From: Botrimarina colliarenosi
GTDB taxonomy: Bacteria; Planctomycetota; Planctomycetia; Pirellulales; Lacipirellulaceae
Assembly (NCBI RefSeq): GCF_007859955.1
Contig: NZ_SJPR01000001.1
Location: forward strand, 1,369,590 to 1,433,589
Direction: 5' to 3'
Length of the DNA: 64,000 bases
A program made the position numbers and the translations under genes. Below, piece after piece: positions 57,939-64,000 of the stretch (its first letter is position 1; each line of letters starts with the position of its first letter). The notes below the pieces were generated by a model that saw only the letters and a list, made by a program, of their open reading frames with translations, searched no databases and had not been told where the DNA came from.

Positions 57939-58037
57939 GACCACGCCCTAAGAGACCACGCCCTAAGAGACCACGCCCTAAGAGACAACGCCCTAAGAGA
58001 CAACGCCCCAAGAGACAACGCCCCAAGAGACAATGCC
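57939..58037. repeat. 15-bp tandem repeat, six full copies
   Basis: Unit GACCACGCCCTAAGA (57939, 57954, 57969) changing to GACAACGCCCTAAGA (57984) and GACAACGCCCCAAGA (57999, 58014), then a partial copy to 58037. The gradual drift of the unit along the array is typical for replication slippage. Confidence 0.92.
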
Positions 58038-58102
58038 GAGTGGCCGGGCCGAAGGCCGCCGACGGGGCGTGGTCCTGGCCAACGCTCAGCCGTTCCCGCC
58101 TT

Positions 58103-58160
58103 GCATGCCGTGATCGCCAGCATGCCGTGATCGCCGAGCATGCCGGGATCTTCGAGCATG
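58103..58160. repeat. 17-18-bp tandem repeat, three copies
   Basis: GCATGCCGTGATCGCCA (58103), GCATGCCGTGATCGCCGA (58120) and GCATGCCGGGATCTTCGA (58138), then GCATG; it ends 7 bp before the tRNA 3' end. Confidence 0.85.
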
Positions 58161-58166
58161 AAGAAG

Positions 58167-58240
58167 TGGGCGATACAGAACTCGAATCTGTGACCTCTGC
58201 CGTGTGAAGGCAGCGCTCTAACCAACTGAGCTAATCGCCC
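58167..58240 (-). tRNA. tRNA-Val (anticodon CAC)
   Basis: 74 nt. Acceptor GGGCGAT pairs with ATCGCCC; D-arm GCTCAGTTGGTTAGAGC; anticodon stem CTGCC/GGCAG with loop TTCACAC giving CAC (reads GUG); T-arm ACAGATTCGAATCTGT. Discriminator A. The CCA end is not encoded. All invariant positions (T54-T55 region TTCGAAT, T33) are present. Confidence 0.95.
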
Positions 58241-58353
58241 CGATTTGATCGCCTCGCGGGCGTGGCCCGTGGCGAGCCCCAAATATTAGCCGGTCGGGTG
58301 CGGGGACGCCAGATGTGGCGCCGGGCTACTGGGCTAGCCGGCGAATTGGTGGG

Positions 58354-58725
58354 CTAGCCGGCGGATTGGGCCGGAGCCCCTTCGCGGCGGTCAATGTCGG
58401 CGATCGCCGCTTCGTCGGGCGCCGCTGCGGGCGCTTCTTCTGGCGCCGGCTCGCGGGTGTCGTAGGCGGTGTCGCTCGCGCTGTCATCGTGCGACACGGC
58501 CGCGGGTCCGCTGAGGCGGCCTTGAGCGCCGGCGACGGGCGTGCGGGCGGCATGGTCCGCCTCGTTCATCGCGGTGCGGAACTCGTGCTGCAGGTCGTTC
58601 ATCCCGCGGCGGAACTCCGACAAGCTCTTGCCGATCGATCGCGCGACGGTTGGCAGCCGACTGCCGAATAGCAGTACGGCGACGACTCCACAGATTAAAA
58701 GCTGAATCGGGCTGAGGCCAAACAT
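58354..58725 (-). CDS. Twin-arginine translocase TatA/TatB-like protein
   Basis: 123 residues. One N-terminal membrane helix LSPIQLLICGVVAVLLFGSR, the hinge FGSRLPTVARSIGKSLSEFR and an amphipathic helix with RRGMNDLQHEF, then a long disordered Ala/Pro/Asp tail. It belongs to the TatA/B/E family; with a hinge FGS and a longer tail it may be the TatB-like member. It lies next to the 54-residue TatA at 58817, same strand. No tatC here. Confidence 0.9.
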   Translation of the reverse strand: MFGLSPIQLLICGVVAVLLFGSRLPTVARSIGKSLSEFRRGMNDLQHEFRTAMNEADHAARTPVAGAQGRLSGPAAVSHDDSASDTAYDTREPAPEEAPAAAPDEAAIADIDRREGAPAQSAG

Positions 58726-58816
58726 ATCAAGCTAGCCGAGAGGTGAGCTCGTGAGGATTCAAGGGAGCTCGTCGGGAGGCAAATGAGAGAACGCCGCGAT
58801 TACTCGGCGGGGTCGC

Positions 58817-58981
58817 TTACTTGGCGGGGTCGTCGCTGTGGTCCTCGACTTCCTTCACACCCTTCTTGAACTCGGTGATGCTCTGGCCAAAGGCGCGAGC
58901 GATCGACGGCAGCCGCGTCCCGAACAGGAGCAGCGCGATCACCAAGACAATGATGAGTTGAAGGGGCCCGGGCGTTAACAT
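58817..58981 (-). CDS. tatA: Short TatA protein (54 aa)
   Basis: Found by eye; too short for ordinary gene lists. ATG 58981 to TAA 58817-58819. Residues: membrane helix GPLQLIIVLVIALLLFGTRL, then FGTRLPSIARAFGQSITEFK and a short acidic tail. The FGxxxLP hinge and amphipathic helix are standard. TatA multimers form the size-fitting pore for folded proteins; the Tat-type leader of the DUF1501 protein shows the pathway is used. The neighbouring TatA/B gene is 91 bp downstream. Confidence 0.88.
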   Translation of the reverse strand: MLTPGPLQLIIVLVIALLLFGTRLPSIARAFGQSITEFKKGVKEVEDHSDDPAK

Positions 58982-59115
58982 GGCGGCGCCACCGGCGACG
59001 GCCGATGCGTGGGGGTAAGTCGTTGGGCGCGTGAGAGTTAGCGCGTCCCTTCTAGTCTACGCCGAGGGTAGTGGGCGTCAAATGGGTTGCCGCAACTGGG
59101 TCGCCGCAACCCGGC

Positions 59116-59185
59116 GAGCCGCAAGCGTCAGCGCCCGGAGGGATGGGGGTACCCCGTTCACCCCGGGCGCTGACGCTTCCGGCTC
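59116..59185. repeat. Inverted repeat, GAGCCGCAAGCGTCAGCGCC family
   Basis: 22-bp arms 59116-59137 and 59164-59185 with one mismatch around 26 bp. Second copy at 63139-63261. Probably a transcription-end structure of the toroid gene, which stops 11 bp away. Confidence 0.8.
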
Positions 59186-59195
59186 CCCCGGGCCT

Positions 59196-61010
59196 TCACC
59201 GCCGCAAAACCCCTGGGCGGGCGGCGATCCACGGGTCGCGGCCGATCTTTTCGGGATCGTAACGGTAGTAGACCTCCAGGCACATCGTCGCCAAGGCGGT
59301 CGAATAGACCCGGCCGCCGTAGCCCCCCCAAACGGTGTCGGGGCCCCAGCTGCCGGCGGTCGGTCCCTGGGCCGCTTGCTTGGGGAGGACGGTCCGCTGC
59401 ATGGCGTCGTTCCAGCGTCGCCAGGCCTGCTCGGCGCCGTTGCTGGTCGAGCGGTGATGGTGCAGGGCGAGCGTCCCGTAGTACCAGTAGTAGAGATTCG
59501 CTTTACCGCCGGGGCTCGAACGGCCCGACGGGGCGCCGGGCAGGTCGGTGAGCAGGTAGGCGGCGGCCTCGTCTTCGGCGGCGGCGCCATGCCGCGTCAC
59601 GCCGAGGATCTGGCGGCAGTACATCGCCTCGGCGGTCATGGTGCTCGAGGTAGCGCCGCGTGGTTGGTAGCACCCCAACCCGCCCGCCGGCCCGCGCTGC
59701 ACCGAGGCGACAAAGCGTTCGCAGCCGGTCCAGGTCGGGGCGGGGATCGCGACGCCGGCGATCTCGGCCGAACGGAGCGCCATCACGATCCAGCCCATCT
59801 GGCTCATGTCGCCGCGATCGCCGGGTTGATAACGCCAGCCGCCGTCGGTGTGGCTCTGCGAGCGGACAAGGTAGGCGGCCGCCGCCTCGACCGCAGGACG
59901 CAGCCGCTCGTCGTCAGTGACCGCCATCGCTTCGGCAAGTGCGAAGGTCGCCATCGAGTGGCAGTAGGTGCGGGCGTAGAGGGTCGCGTCGCCAGCGAGT
60001 TCGCCGTTGGGCTTTTGTTGGTCGAGCAAGAACTGCAGGCCGCGCGTGACGACGTCGCGGTAGGGACCGGCGAGGTGCGTGTGGCCGGCGCCCCCCATCG
60101 CCAACAGCGCGAGCGCCGTGAGCCCGGTCTCGGCGCCTTGGCCCGCGCCCTTGCGGTCTTGGTCGAGCGTGTACGTCTCGCGGCCGGCGCCCCAGCGCTC
60201 GGCGTCCCACCCGCCGTCGGGCCGCTGCGCGCGGGCGAGCCAGTCGACCGCCGCGGCGACCGCGTCGAGCGATTCTTGCGTGCCGCCTTGATCGGCCGAG
60301 AGCCGGCGCTGCGTGAGCTCGCCACGTTGCGCATAGGCGCTCGGCGCGACGCTGGTAGGAGCCGGCGTCGATGCACGGGGGACCGGAGTCACCTCCGGCG
60401 GCGTGCTCCGCTGCACCGGTTCGATCGGCGCAAGCGGGGCCGCCGACTGCTGATCAGCGGCTGGCTCCGTCGGGGCGTCGGGTGGAGTTGGCTCCGGCTC
60501 GGCCGGGCGGGGCAGCGTCGCCCACGCCTCTTCAAAGTCGGCCGTTGGCGCCGGCGTGATCGGTTGCTTGGTGGGAGCGGGCGTCTCGTCTGCCTGCTCC
60601 GTATCGGGTTGCTTTTGGAGGGGGACCGGTTCAACGAGCGGCGCCTCCGCCAGCAAGGGGGGCGGCTCGACGGCGTCGGGCTCGGGGGGCGTCTCAACCG
60701 GCGCGTCGTCTTGCTCCTCTTCGGGGACGGCCGGCGCTGGCTTGGTCTCGGGCTCTGCTTCGGGAGTCGGCGTGTCGGGCGTCCGCATGACGATCCGCAC
60801 CTTCACCAGCGGGGCGTCTTCGGCGCCGGCTCGCGGTGGACCGCCGACACGGATGCCCGCCATCGCCGCCAAGAGCAGCAGATGGGCGCCGATCGACAGG
60901 GCGCCGTAGCGATGCAACGGCCGGCGGCGCCCCCAGTCGGTGAACGCCATCGCCGCGCAGACGCCCGCCGCGATCAGCGCCAGGGCGATGAGGAGCGTGG
61001 TGAGGGACAT
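59196..61010 (-). CDS. TonB-like membrane anchor fused to a terpenoid-cyclase-fold toroid
   Basis: 604 residues. Helix 1 (about 2-23), a positive loop RRRPLHR, and helix 2 YGALSIGAHLLLLAAMAGIR. Helix 2 carries Ser39-x-x-x-His43, the SxxxH motif of the TonB membrane helix, and the positive loop places helix 2 in the in-to-out direction. A Pro/Glu/Ala linker of about 150 residues (to about 215) follows, then an alpha/alpha-toroid (about 225-595) of the prenyltransferase/squalene-cyclase class: RPDGGWDAERW, HTDGGWRYQPGD, MGWIVMALRSAEIAG and WGGYGGRVYSTALATMCLEV. The DXDD cyclase acid motif is not visible, so a binding role is likely. It is 20 bp after exbD, in the order exbB-exbD-this gene. Confidence 0.82.
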   Translation of the reverse strand: MSLTTLLIALALIAAGVCAAMAFTDWGRRRPLHRYGALSIGAHLLLLAAMAGIRVGGPPRAGAEDAPLVKVRIVMRTPDTPTPEAEPETKPAPAVPEEEQDDAPVETPPEPDAVEPPPLLAEAPLVEPVPLQKQPDTEQADETPAPTKQPITPAPTADFEEAWATLPRPAEPEPTPPDAPTEPAADQQSAAPLAPIEPVQRSTPPEVTPVPRASTPAPTSVAPSAYAQRGELTQRRLSADQGGTQESLDAVAAAVDWLARAQRPDGGWDAERWGAGRETYTLDQDRKGAGQGAETGLTALALLAMGGAGHTHLAGPYRDVVTRGLQFLLDQQKPNGELAGDATLYARTYCHSMATFALAEAMAVTDDERLRPAVEAAAAYLVRSQSHTDGGWRYQPGDRGDMSQMGWIVMALRSAEIAGVAIPAPTWTGCERFVASVQRGPAGGLGCYQPRGATSSTMTAEAMYCRQILGVTRHGAAAEDEAAAYLLTDLPGAPSGRSSPGGKANLYYWYYGTLALHHHRSTSNGAEQAWRRWNDAMQRTVLPKQAAQGPTAGSWGPDTVWGGYGGRVYSTALATMCLEVYYRYDPEKIGRDPWIAARPGVLRR

Positions 61011-61030
61011 CGTCTGGCGCGCCCTCGGGG

Positions 61031-61468
61031 TTAACGCCGGATCGTGTCGGACGTCTCAACCGAGACGCCCACGTTGGCGATCCCCGCGGCGCGGCACGCC
61101 GTGAGCGCGGCGGCGACGTGCTGGAAGTCGCAACGCGAATCGCCGTGGATCAGCACGGCGGGGCCGTCGATCGCCGTGGAAGCTTCTTTGGCCGCTTGGA
61201 GGTCCGCCTTCAGCTCGTCGATTGAACGGGGAACGCCGTCGAGCGTCACGACCCCCTCGGCGCTAACGCTGACAACACGCTCTTCCTCGACCGCGGCGAC
61301 TGACGTGCCGTCCGATCCAACCGTGGGCAACTCGAGCTCGACGGCGCGCTCGACCTGGGCGAACTGCGTGGCGGTCATAAAGAAGATGAGCAGCAAGAAC
61401 ACGACGTCGATCATCGGCGTCAGGTTCAGCTGCAGCGGGTCGTCGCTAGTGGTGCGTTTTAGGGGCAA
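61031..61468 (-). CDS. exbD: ExbD/TolR-family biopolymer transport protein
   Basis: 145 residues. N-terminal LNLTPMIDVVFLLLIFFMTA is the ExbD membrane helix with its proton-carrying Asp; the periplasmic domain includes VVTLDGVPRSIDELKADLQA and VLIHGDSRCDFQHVAAALTA. With ExbB it uses the proton-motive force to drive a TonB-type partner, which here should be the toroid protein encoded downstream. Spacing to exbB is 67 bp and to the toroid gene 20 bp. Confidence 0.93.
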   Translation of the reverse strand: MPLKRTTSDDPLQLNLTPMIDVVFLLLIFFMTATQFAQVERAVELELPTVGSDGTSVAAVEEERVVSVSAEGVVTLDGVPRSIDELKADLQAAKEASTAIDGPAVLIHGDSRCDFQHVAAALTACRAAGIANVGVSVETSDTIRR

Positions 61469-61535
61469 CGGAATTTGGATTGCGGAATGCGAAATGCGGA
61501 ATAGCGACGGACGAGCCGCGACCGTCAGGGAGGCG

Positions 61536-62213
61536 TCAGGCCGCCTTGCGGGAGCGACGCGACTTTGCCGAGCCGCGTTCTTCGAGCGCCTCGGCGGAGA
61601 TCAAGTTGACGAGCTCCTGGCCGTGGCGGTCGATCTGCCCAACGAGTGAGTCGATCCGGCCGGTGAGGTGGAGGTAGGCGATCATGGCGGGGATCGCGAC
61701 GCCCAAGCCCGCCGCGGTCGACATGAGCGCCTCGCTGATGCCGCCGGCGAGCAGCTCGGGCTTGCCCATCGCCGAGGCGCCGGCGATGGCGTCGAACGCC
61801 TCGCGCATCCCCCAGACGGTTCCGAGCAGGCCGAGCAGCGGGCAGATCTGGCTGACGCCGCTGATGACGCGGACGTATTTGCGGAGGTCGGCGGCGGCGC
61901 GCTCGCCTTCGTCAAGAATCGCCTGTTCGACCTCGACCGCGGGGCGGCCCCAGCGACGCAGGCCCGCCTCGAAGACGCGGGCGATGACGCTCTCGTTCTC
62001 TTCGCAAAGGTCGAGCGCGCCCGACTTGTCGACGGCGCCCTCTTCGACCTGCGTTAGAACGCAGTGGACGAAACGCTTCGGCACGACGCGGCTGCGTCGC
62101 AGGGCCATCAACCGCTCAATAACGCAGAGCACCATCACGACCGACGCAATGGTGATCGGGATGAGCAGCGGCCCGACGAGCAGCAGCGTTTCAAGGAGTG
62201 TGGAGTCCGACAT
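61536..62213 (-). CDS. exbB: ExbB/TolQ-family MotA-type proton channel protein
   Basis: 225 residues with three membrane helices: LVGPLLIPITIASVVMVLCV (N-terminal), GVSQICPLLGLLGTVWGM and MSTAAGLGVAIPAMIAYLHL. The conserved LLGLLGTVWGMREAFDAI and AAGLGVAIPAMIAY blocks carry the channel-lining residues. The C-terminus is Arg/Lys-rich (GSAKSRRSRKAA). It begins the operon, which probably has its promoter in 62214-62369. ExbB pentamers enclose an ExbD dimer. Confidence 0.94.
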   Translation of the reverse strand: MSDSTLLETLLLVGPLLIPITIASVVMVLCVIERLMALRRSRVVPKRFVHCVLTQVEEGAVDKSGALDLCEENESVIARVFEAGLRRWGRPAVEVEQAILDEGERAAADLRKYVRVISGVSQICPLLGLLGTVWGMREAFDAIAGASAMGKPELLAGGISEALMSTAAGLGVAIPAMIAYLHLTGRIDSLVGQIDRHGQELVNLISAEALEERGSAKSRRSRKAA

Positions 62214-62369
62214 GGAAGACCTGAGGCTTGAGACCTGAGTCTGGCGGGGGTGGTTGGCTCGGCGCTAGGTGCGACTCGCTCCCGCCTCCCACCAGCCCGT
62301 GCAAGCCACCGCCGACCTGCACCCAGCGGGCGCGGTCGGCGGCGTGTGCAATCGCTTTTCCGCTTCCGC

Positions 62370-62975
62370 TCAGTTGAGCGGCGGTAGGCATTCTGCGTTG
62401 TCGACGTTGCCCACCATGTGCAGGTGGTTGTGGTCGATGTAGAGCACCTCGCGGGCGTCCTGATCGCGGATCGTGTGAGGCACCGGCCACCCGACGCGGC
62501 GGACGTCCTCGTAGTAAACCGTGCACTTGTAGTGGGCGTGGTGCTGTTGGGCGGGCCCGATCATCGGGTAGACCCGCACCGGATCGACGTAGTCGGCGAT
62601 CTTCTCTTTGACGATCCGCACGTCGTTGCGGTTGCGTTCCCACAAGAGCGGGATGCCGCCCTCGATGGGCCGGGCCTTCTCAAGGGCGCGGATCACCTCG
62701 TCGTCGCTCGGCGGGTCGAGCGCCACGGGCGGTCCGCCCGAGTCGTCGATCGGGCCGAGGATCGGCACGCGGTCGTACCGTTCGGCTTCCCAGTACTTGT
62801 CCTCTTCCTCTTTTTGGAGGTAGGGAGAGATCGGAATGGGAATCGAAGCGATCCCCAAACTCGGGCCCTGGCTGACCAAGCCCCAGAAGCATCCGGTGCT
62901 GGTGGTCGTGACGACTGCCGCCAGCATTGCTGCTGTGGCGAGTTGCGGCCGGAGCATCATGCGTTGCCGTGCCAT
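62370..62975 (-). CDS. Lipoprotein of unknown function
   Basis: 201 residues from ATG 62975 (AGAGGG upstream); the longer frame starts without protein-like residues. The signal has a lipobox-like TSTGC (Cys about 29). Then a Pro/Ile-rich segment SIPIPISPYLQKEEEDKYWE, a compact acidic domain with VRIVKEKIADYVDPVRVYP, and the His-rich QQHHAHYKCTVYYEDVRRVG and YIDHNHLHMVG. The His clusters and C-terminal Cys could bind metal. I know similar proteins in planctomycetes as hypothetical only. It lies 156 bp upstream of exbB on the same strand and may share its transcript. Confidence 0.75.
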   Translation of the reverse strand: MARQRMMLRPQLATAAMLAAVVTTTSTGCFWGLVSQGPSLGIASIPIPISPYLQKEEEDKYWEAERYDRVPILGPIDDSGGPPVALDPPSDDEVIRALEKARPIEGGIPLLWERNRNDVRIVKEKIADYVDPVRVYPMIGPAQQHHAHYKCTVYYEDVRRVGWPVPHTIRDQDAREVLYIDHNHLHMVGNVDNAECLPPLN

Positions 62976-63138
62976 CGAAAAGGACCCTCTCGTCTGAAAG
63001 CGAGCGGCTGGGGCGCGATCCGTCGCCACCCGCCGTTTTGTAGTTCGATAGTCTTCTTATCGTGTGAAGCTGGGCGGAACTTGCGGGTTATTACGAAAAA
63101 ACCGGCAGACCCACGGCGGCCTCTGCTAGCAACAATCT

Positions 63139-63261
63139 GAGCCGGAAGCGTCAGCGTCCAGAGTCGTAGCGGGGACACGCCGTTGATTCCGCGTGCTGGC
63201 GACTGCTCTGAAGCAGTTTGCGTCCCTCCACAGCAACTCCGGGCGCTGACGCTTGCGGCTC
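63139..63261. repeat. Inverted repeat, GAGCCGGAAGCGTCAGCGTC family
   Basis: Left arm 63139-63160, right arm 63237-63261 (CTCCGGGCGCTGACGCTTGC onward), about 75 bp apart; same family as 59116-59185 with a longer spacer. Confidence 0.75.
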
Positions 63262-63267
63262 GCTTAG

Positions 63268-63309
63268 AAAAACCGCGACGCCCTCGGGAGAAGCTTCTCC
63301 CGAGGGCGT
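63268..63309 (-). terminator. Intrinsic terminator of the BON-domain gene
   Basis: Perfect palindrome 63278-63309 (ACGCCCTCGGGAGAAG and its complement) followed in the leftward direction by GCGGTTTTT (A-run 63268-63272). The T-tract begins 5 bases after the stem. Confidence 0.8.
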
Positions 63310-63338
63310 GCGTCGTTCTAATTAGCCGCCTACCACAC

Positions 63339-64000
63339 TCAGTGGCACTCTTGGTGGCTGAAGTCGAGGAACCACCAGCCGTCGTCCCACTCGAGCGTCA
63401 CCTTCCGCCATCCCAGCGGGACCTGCGGGTAGGGGTGGAACGGCCCGATGTACGGCCAAGCCGAGGCCGAGTACTGCTGCGGGTAGCTCACCGCGGCGTA
63501 GTTCGGGTGCGCGGCGTAGCTCGGCCAGGCGTAGTTCGGCATGTTGGCCTGGTCGTAGCTGACGCCCTGGGCGCCGGCCGTGCTTTGGCCCTGGGGCATC
63601 CCGCCAGCGTAGGCGGCGCCGTACTGGGCCGGCTGAACCGGGCCACCCTGCATGGGACCCTGCTGCATGGGACCCTGCTGCATCGGACGCTGCTGCATGT
63701 TGGGCTGACCGCCCCCCATCTGCCGCATCGCTAGCGGCATGCCACGCGAAGGAGCCTGACGCGACGGGGCCTGGGCGGCCGGCATCGCGGCGGGGTTCGG
63801 CGGCAGCGGCGCCGGCGCCTCGAGTTCGGGCTGGTCGAGCGACGCCAACTGTAGGGCGTCGTTGGTCTTGGTCTCGACCTTCTCAGCGGCCGAAGCCTCG
63901 ACGATCTCGAGCTTGTTCACGACGTGCGAAACGCCCTCCACTTCGCGGGCGAGTCGCTCGGCGGTGGCGGATTGGTCGGCGCTGGTGACCGAGCCCAAGA
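63339..64000 (-). CDS. BON-domain protein with Met/Gln/Pro-rich linker, 5' partial
   Basis: The gene runs off the right edge, so the start and any signal peptide are missing; 220 codons are visible. First comes the end of a BON domain (LGSVTSADQSATAERLAREV, GVSHVVNKLEI), then an Ala/Pro-rich stretch, a low-complexity tract with MQQGPMQQGPM repeats, a Tyr/Ala/Pro-rich segment (NYAWPSYAAHPNYAAVSY), and a short C-terminal domain GWRKVTLEWDDGWWFLDF ending HQECH. BON domains usually bind membranes or phospholipids in periplasmic or secreted proteins. Linker and end are like several planctomycete hypothetical proteins. Confidence 0.8.
   Translation of the reverse strand, partial: LGSVTSADQSATAERLAREVEGVSHVVNKLEIVEASAAEKVETKTNDALQLASLDQPELEAPAPLPPNPAAMPAAQAPSRQAPSRGMPLAMRQMGGGQPNMQQRPMQQGPMQQGPMQGGPVQPAQYGAAYAGGMPQGQSTAGAQGVSYDQANMPNYAWPSYAAHPNYAAVSYPQQYSASAWPYIGPFHPYPQVPLGWRKVTLEWDDGWWFLDFSHQECH

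Larger units (their letters stand above)
57626..58166. other. Intergenic region, 541 bp, rich in tandem repeats
   Basis: Between egtD and tRNA-Val. It holds two minisatellites (57939-58037 and 58103-58160) and no convincing gene; long frames there exist only because the 15-bp unit has no stop in several frames. Confidence 0.6.
62976..63338. other. Intergenic region, 363 bp
   Basis: Contains the second GAGCCG(C/G)AAGCGTCAGCG inverted repeat (63139-63261) and the terminator of the BON gene (63268-63309). No gene is supported. Confidence 0.6.

Noticed and set aside
57939..58037. CRISPR array
   Set aside because: 15-bp units with no spacers; a minisatellite.
57779..58282. Open frame with pentapeptide-like repeats ([10 protein letters not shown]) over the minisatellite, and similar RPKRQ repeats on the other strand
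   Set aside because: The 15-bp unit is a multiple of three and lacks stops, so every frame yields a 5-residue repeat; no start signal or flanking domain, and one frame covers the tRNA.
59196..61010. Squalene-hopene cyclase activity
   Set aside because: GGW/QW-like motifs are present, but the catalytic DXDD motif is not visible and the protein is shorter with a TonB-like anchor, so only the fold is claimed.

Overview
GC-rich chromosomal window that almost certainly comes from a planctomycete of the order Pirellulales. The inference rests on gene content: DUF1501 and DUF1549/DUF1553 partners, a DUF1080 keto-disaccharide hydrolase, DUF2007 proteins, a di-haem peroxidase, a three-subunit SdhCAB with a long single-chain cytochrome b, ExbB/ExbD beside a terpenoid-cyclase-fold protein, many short hypothetical secreted proteins, and palindromic intergenic repeats. 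No phage, plasmid or CRISPR region is seen. The window is core chromosome broken up by small mobile or repeat elements.

Layout. 1-8.1 kb: PQQ-type sugar dehydrogenase (5' cut), a histidine kinase overlapping a cytochrome c peroxidase, glutathione peroxidase, an esterase overlapping rsmD, and a cyclophilin. 8.4-16.2 kb: LysR regulator, gltB and gltD; the two GOGAT genes are separated by a GxxExxY nuclease-like element with 30-bp inverted repeats. 16.3-23.4 kb: small DNA-binding-like protein, a small membrane protein, a hairpin array, then an ABC ATPase/FtsX permease followed by three Cys-motif envelope proteins. 23.4-33 kb: coiled-coil protein, 2-hydroxyacid dehydrogenase, DUF255 protein, a RAYT-like transposase with its REP palindromes, HAD hydrolase, mnmA, and prfB with a programmed frameshift. 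33-41.5 kb: DUF1080 protein, a protein with repeated ADILAAAR-type motifs, a lower-GC membrane protein between repeat remnants, two DUF2007 paralogues, DUF1501 and DUF1549/1553 proteins, and a Gly/Tyr-rich secreted protein. 41.5-53.1 kb: sdhB, an opposite-strand winged-helix gene, sdhA, sdhC, a TPR protein, a Lys-rich protein, S41 protease and purH. 53.2-64 kb: FHA protein, an intact IS630 element, egtB-egtD, minisatellites, tRNA-Val(CAC), two TatA/B proteins, a TonB-like/ExbD/ExbB operon, a lipoprotein and a 5'-truncated BON-domain protein.

Functional groups: nitrogen assimilation (LysR, GltBD), respiration (SdhCAB), peroxide and thiol defence (GPx, peroxidase, EgtBD), translation (RsmD, MnmA, RF2, tRNA-Val), export and energisation (TatA, ExbBD). 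The most unusual unit is 59196-62213: ExbB and ExbD followed by a protein with a TonB-like SxxxH membrane helix and a long Pro/Glu linker, but a C-terminal alpha/alpha-toroid in place of the TonB C-terminal domain. A second theme is intergenic palindromes of at least five families, one of which was hit by an IS630 at its exact central TA.
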